Assembly (NCBI GenBank): GCA_004297645.1
Contig: SCUG01000309.1
Coordinates: 1 to 7,922 of the forward strand
Direction of reading: 5' to 3'
From: Saprospiraceae bacterium
GTDB taxonomy: Bacteria; Bacteroidota; Bacteroidia; Chitinophagales; Saprospiraceae
DNA: 7,922 bases
The position numbers were made by a program, and so were the translations under genes. The notes under the pieces were generated by a model. That model ran no database searches. It was not told the origin of the DNA and saw only the letters and a list, made by a program, of their open reading frames with translations. Below, one piece after another: positions 6,264 to 7,922 of this stretch. How positions within the stretch are numbered: the first letter of the stretch is position 1; each line of letters begins with the position of its first letter.

Positions 6264-6552
6264 AATCACCCACTACCTGCACGCTCCATGCTTCGGCTTT
6301 GGCAGCAAAGAGGGCTTTCGTTCGCTTCCAGGTAGCGCTAAACAACGCTGATTGGCGGTAGGCATCGAGCGCAGTTTCATTTTCCCAAATGCTGAAAGTA
6401 AAAAGCACGGCGGGGTTGCCCACGTCCTGCAAGAGTTCGAGGTGAAGGCATCCATCGAGTGCCTGGATTTTGGGTTTTACTTCTTCAAAAATGGCATGGA
6501 ATGCGGGCACTTCGTCCTCCCTGAAAGTCATTTTTACGATGCGCTTAATCAT
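6238..6552 (-). CDS. Antibiotic biosynthesis monooxygenase (ABM) domain protein
   Basis: A 104-residue cytoplasmic protein of the dimeric alpha+beta-barrel ABM fold, found in cofactor-less quinol oxygenases and haem-degrading enzymes and in many proteins of unknown role. Seen: strand MIKRIVKMTF (1-10), helix with AFHAIFEEVKPKIQALDGC (17-35), strand HLELLQDVG (37-45), strand VLFTFSIWEN (49-58), helix LDAYRQSALFSATW (62-75) and a final strand WSVQVVGDF. This is the full fold order, including the usual SIWEN / ALDAYRQS pairing and a length normal for the family. The ATG at 6552 is chosen because the fold begins there; upstream codons run into the rpoD terminator. The gene lies just beyond that terminator on the same strand and would need its own promoter, for which TTTCTTTG overlapping the terminator tail is a candidate. 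Substrate and reaction are unknown. Confidence 0.85.
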   Translation of the reverse strand: MIKRIVKMTFREDEVPAFHAIFEEVKPKIQALDGCLHLELLQDVGNPAVLFTFSIWENETALDAYRQSALFSATWKRTKALFAAKAEAWSVQVVGDFRRENTVR

Positions 6553-6572
6553 GCTAAATGGAATATTACTGG

Positions 6573-6580
6573 CAAAGAAA
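6573..6580 (-). promoter_or_regulatory. Possible -7 element for the ABM gene, overlapping the rpoD terminator tail
   Basis: On the minus strand TTTCTTTG matches TAnnTTTG at all but the second position and ends 20 bases before the ABM ATG. Its first three T's are part of the T-run that completes the rpoD terminator. No TTG is present at -33, where the terminator stem lies. A short leader or leaderless-like start would result. Weak evidence. Confidence 0.3.
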
Positions 6581-6618
6581 AACCTCCTGACCCGAACCGG
6601 AGACGGCAGGCCAGGAGG
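6578..6618 (-). terminator. Intrinsic terminator of rpoD
   Basis: On the minus strand CCTCCTGGCC pairs with GGTCAGGAGG (6609-6618 with 6583-6592). This is a 10-bp stem with one G-U wobble, topped by an inner CCG/CGG pair around a four-base loop and followed by TTTTT (6578-6582). The wobble makes the stem better as minus-strand RNA than as plus-strand RNA, where it is an A-C mismatch, so it is oriented for rpoD. It begins 31 bases after the rpoD stop. Confidence 0.85.
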
Positions 6619-6649
6619 CTTTGATGTAGGTGAAAAACTCCATGCCGCG

Positions 6650-7519
6650 TCAGGCACCGAGGTAGTGCTTCAGCAATTTGCTGCGGTTGGCAGTGCGGAG
6701 TTTGTTGATGGCTTTGTCTTTGATTTGGCGTACCCGTTCACGAGTCAGCCCAAACTTATCGCCGATGTCTTCCAGCGACATGGGGTGCTCTATTCCGATG
6801 CCAAAATACAGCTTGATGACGTCGCATTGCCGGTCGGTGAGGGTACTCAGCGAGCGCTCTATTTCCAGCCGCAGCGACTGGGTATATTCCAAGTCTTTGT
6901 CGGTCTTGGCTGAAAGCCGGTTTTCGAGTACATCGAGCAGTGAGTTGTCTTCGCCAACGACAAATGGTGCATCCATAGATACGTGGCGGGCTGCCACGCT
7001 GAGAGTTGTCTCCACCTCTTCGGTAGGCATTTGGAGCAGGGTAGCCAATTCATCGGCCGAGGGTTCCCGCTCAAAATTTTGCTCCAGCTCTGAGAAAGCT
7101 TTGTTGATTTTATTCAGGGAACCCACCTTGTTGAGTGGCAACCTGACGATGCGGGATTGCTCGGCGAGGGCCTGCAAAATGGACTGCCGGATCCACCAAA
7201 CCGCATAAGAGATGAACTTAAAACCCCGGGTTTCGTCAAACCGTTGGGCGGCTTTTATCAGGCCGAGGTTGCCCTCGTTGATGAGGTCGCTGAGGGAAAG
7301 GCCCTGATTTTGGTATTGCTTGGCCACCGATACCACAAATCGCAGGTTAGCCTTGGTGAGCTTTTCGAGCGCTATTTGGTCGCCCTGTTTTATCCGCTTG
7401 GCCAGGTCCACCTCTTCTTCGGGCGTCAGCAAATCTACTTTACCGATTTCCTGAAGGTACTTTTCAAGCGATTGGCTCTCCCGGTTTGTTATAGATTTTG
7501 TAATTTTTAGCTGTCTCAT
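6650..7519 (-). CDS. rpoD: Primary RNA polymerase sigma factor (RpoD/SigA, Bacteroidota type)
   Basis: A 289-residue group 1 sigma-70 factor that binds core RNA polymerase and recognises the main promoter class. Seen: region 1.2 ESQSLEKYLQEIGKVDLLTP (14-32), region 2 from LEKLTKANLRFVVSVA through LSDLINEGNLGLIKAAQRFD to FKFISYAVWWIRQSILQALA (51-119), region 3 with EREPSADELATLL and RHVSMDAPF (150-186), and region 4 LTDRQCDVIKLYFG to LTRERVRQIKDKAINKLR (227-275) with the helix-turn-helix that reads the -33 box. Region 1.1 and the long non-conserved insert of E. coli RpoD are absent, which is the known form in Bacteroidota; completeness of all other regions and about 290 residues argue for the housekeeping factor. 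The ATG at 7519 is the natural family start. Two matching promoters lie upstream and a strong terminator downstream, so it is probably a single-gene transcript that could be transcribed by its own product. Confidence 0.96.
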   Translation of the reverse strand: MRQLKITKSITNRESQSLEKYLQEIGKVDLLTPEEEVDLAKRIKQGDQIALEKLTKANLRFVVSVAKQYQNQGLSLSDLINEGNLGLIKAAQRFDETRGFKFISYAVWWIRQSILQALAEQSRIVRLPLNKVGSLNKINKAFSELEQNFEREPSADELATLLQMPTEEVETTLSVAARHVSMDAPFVVGEDNSLLDVLENRLSAKTDKDLEYTQSLRLEIERSLSTLTDRQCDVIKLYFGIGIEHPMSLEDIGDKFGLTRERVRQIKDKAINKLRTANRSKLLKHYLGA

Positions 7520-7580
7520 GTAGCCACGTCTTTATTTATGTTCTATCGTCTTCAACATCTTGGTAAAGAAAGGAGTGTTT

Positions 7581-7610
7581 CAAAAATACTGCCGCTAAAA
7601 TTTTCAACAA
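7581..7610 (-). promoter_or_regulatory. Proximal rpoD promoter (P1)
   Basis: On the minus strand TTG (7608-7610), 19 bases, then TATTTTTG (7581-7588) match the Bacteroidota -33/-7 pattern with an exact TAnnTTTG. A second TTG at 7605-7607 would give 16 bases. Predicted start is near 7575, giving a leader of about 55 bases before the rpoD ATG. Confidence 0.65.
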
Positions 7611-7688
7611 TAAGACTTGTGAAATGCGTTTTATGAAAAATGCTTATTCATCTTACTGGCTTTTGGGGCATACAAAAGAAAGGTGCGG

Positions 7689-7719
7689 CAAAAATAGCCA
7701 TAATGCCTTTGGGTGTCAA
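7689..7719 (-). promoter_or_regulatory. Distal rpoD promoter (P2)
   Basis: On the minus strand TTG (7717-7719), 20 bases, then TATTTTTG (7689-7696): the same -7 octamer as P1, 108 bp further upstream. Predicted leader is about 165 bases. Between P2 and P1 lies a small inverted repeat CTTTTG/CAAAAG (7660-7665 with 7673-7678) that would be in the longer transcript only. Confidence 0.6.
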
Positions 7720-7820
7720 GTATAATAAATGCCTCGCCGGTTAATATCCGCGTTTTTTATTCAGAACGGGCTGATAGTTATACTGTCGAGCGTTAGGTTT
7801 TGCCCATCCCGGATATTTGG

Positions 7821-7838
7821 CGCTGGCTTCGCTGGCTT
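7821..7838. repeat. Perfect tandem duplication of a 9-mer
   Basis: CGCTGGCTT occurs twice in direct succession (7821-7829 and 7830-7838), immediately left of the GC-rich palindromes. It lies in non-coding DNA and may belong to the same repeat unit. Confidence 0.6.
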
Positions 7839-7871
7839 AGGGGTTTGGGGGCGAAGCCCCCAATATCCCCT
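7839..7871. repeat. G/C-run hairpin, first of a pair
   Basis: An 8-bp perfect stem TTGGGGGC/GCCCCCAA (7845-7852 with 7856-7863) has a GAA loop. It is nested in an outer AGGGG/CCCCT arm (7839-7843 with 7867-7871) separated by a 1/3-base internal loop. No T-run follows. It directly abuts the second hairpin, a layout typical of REP-like extragenic palindromes. Confidence 0.7.
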
Positions 7872-7873
7872 CC

Positions 7874-7902
7874 CCCCGGCGCCGCCGGAGGCGGCGCCGG
7901 GG
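7874..7902. repeat. 13-bp perfect GC hairpin, second of a pair
   Basis: Thirteen consecutive G-C pairs (7874-7886 with 7890-7902) enclose the loop GGA, making a very stable hairpin with no mismatch. Base use is far more GC-rich than the AT-rich spacer around it. Not followed by a T-run, so not a standard terminator; probably a dispersed palindromic repeat. The remaining spacer 7520-7820 holds the rpoD promoters and no gene that I can see. Confidence 0.75.
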
Positions 7903-7922
7903 CACACAATGTCAAGTGTTAG

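Noticed and set aside
6553..6657. N-terminal extension of the ABM protein
   Set aside because: The 35 extra codons run back through the rpoD terminator into the rpoD stop; the ABM fold begins at MIKRI.
7714..7917. Direct repeat TGTCAAGT at 7714-7721 and 7910-7917, possibly bounding a small inserted element
   Set aside because: Eight bases 190 bp apart is weak, the flanks do not match well, there are no terminal inverted repeats, and the left copy coincides with the P2 -33 region.
1..7922. CRISPR array, tRNA or rRNA genes, insertion sequences, prophage, toxin-antitoxin or defence genes
   Set aside because: None of the required repeats, cloverleaf folds or protein motifs was seen on either strand.

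Overview
The window looks like chromosomal, housekeeping-type DNA from a member of the Bacteroidota, with roughly balanced base composition judged by eye. Three things point there. The primary sigma factor is short (289 residues) and lacks region 1.1. Several upstream regions carry the Bacteroidota -7 element TAnnTTTG, two of them with a TTG 19-20 bases upstream. A beta-barrel of DUF6268 type and a surface-type lipoprotein are also present. A Saprospiria-like lineage is my guess from protein style, not a demonstrated fact.

Layout. 61-723 (+): a class I SAM-dependent methyltransferase. 724-961: intergenic, with two small inverted repeats. 962-1978 (+): a DUF6268-like outer-membrane beta-barrel with a signal peptide. 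1984-2592 (-): riboflavin synthase, convergent with the barrel gene and only 5 bp from its stop. 2593-3130: about 540 bp without a convincing gene, holding a heptad repeat next to the ribE start, a 10-bp-stem hairpin and a candidate promoter. 3131-4057 (+): a lipoprotein of unknown function. 4081-5493 (+): a polyprenyl-phosphate sugar-1-phosphate transferase, linked to the lipoprotein gene by a 7-codon micro-ORF. 5589-6263 (+): a multi-spanning PAP2-like membrane protein with degenerate catalytic motifs. 6238-6552 (-): an ABM-fold small protein whose 3' end overlaps the PAP2-like gene antisense. 6650-7519 (-): the primary sigma factor RpoD/SigA, with two tandem promoters upstream and a strong terminator downstream. 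7520-7922: non-coding, ending in a tandem 9-mer and two very GC-rich perfect hairpins.

How the genes may work together. The lipoprotein, transferase and PAP2-like genes run in the same direction and fit an envelope or surface-polysaccharide theme. The transferase would load the first sugar phosphate onto undecaprenyl phosphate. The lipoprotein, predicted to be secreted and to end in a jelly-roll-like domain, may act at the cell surface. The PAP2-like protein belongs to a fold that often handles polyprenyl or lipid phosphates, but its key residues differ. RpoD, riboflavin synthase and the ABM protein are separate housekeeping functions.

I found no tRNA, rRNA, CRISPR array, transposase or phage gene, and no obvious novel multi-gene system. 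The least explained items are the palindromic cluster at the right end, the micro-ORF junction, the terminator/promoter overlap downstream of rpoD, and the degenerate PAP2-like protein.
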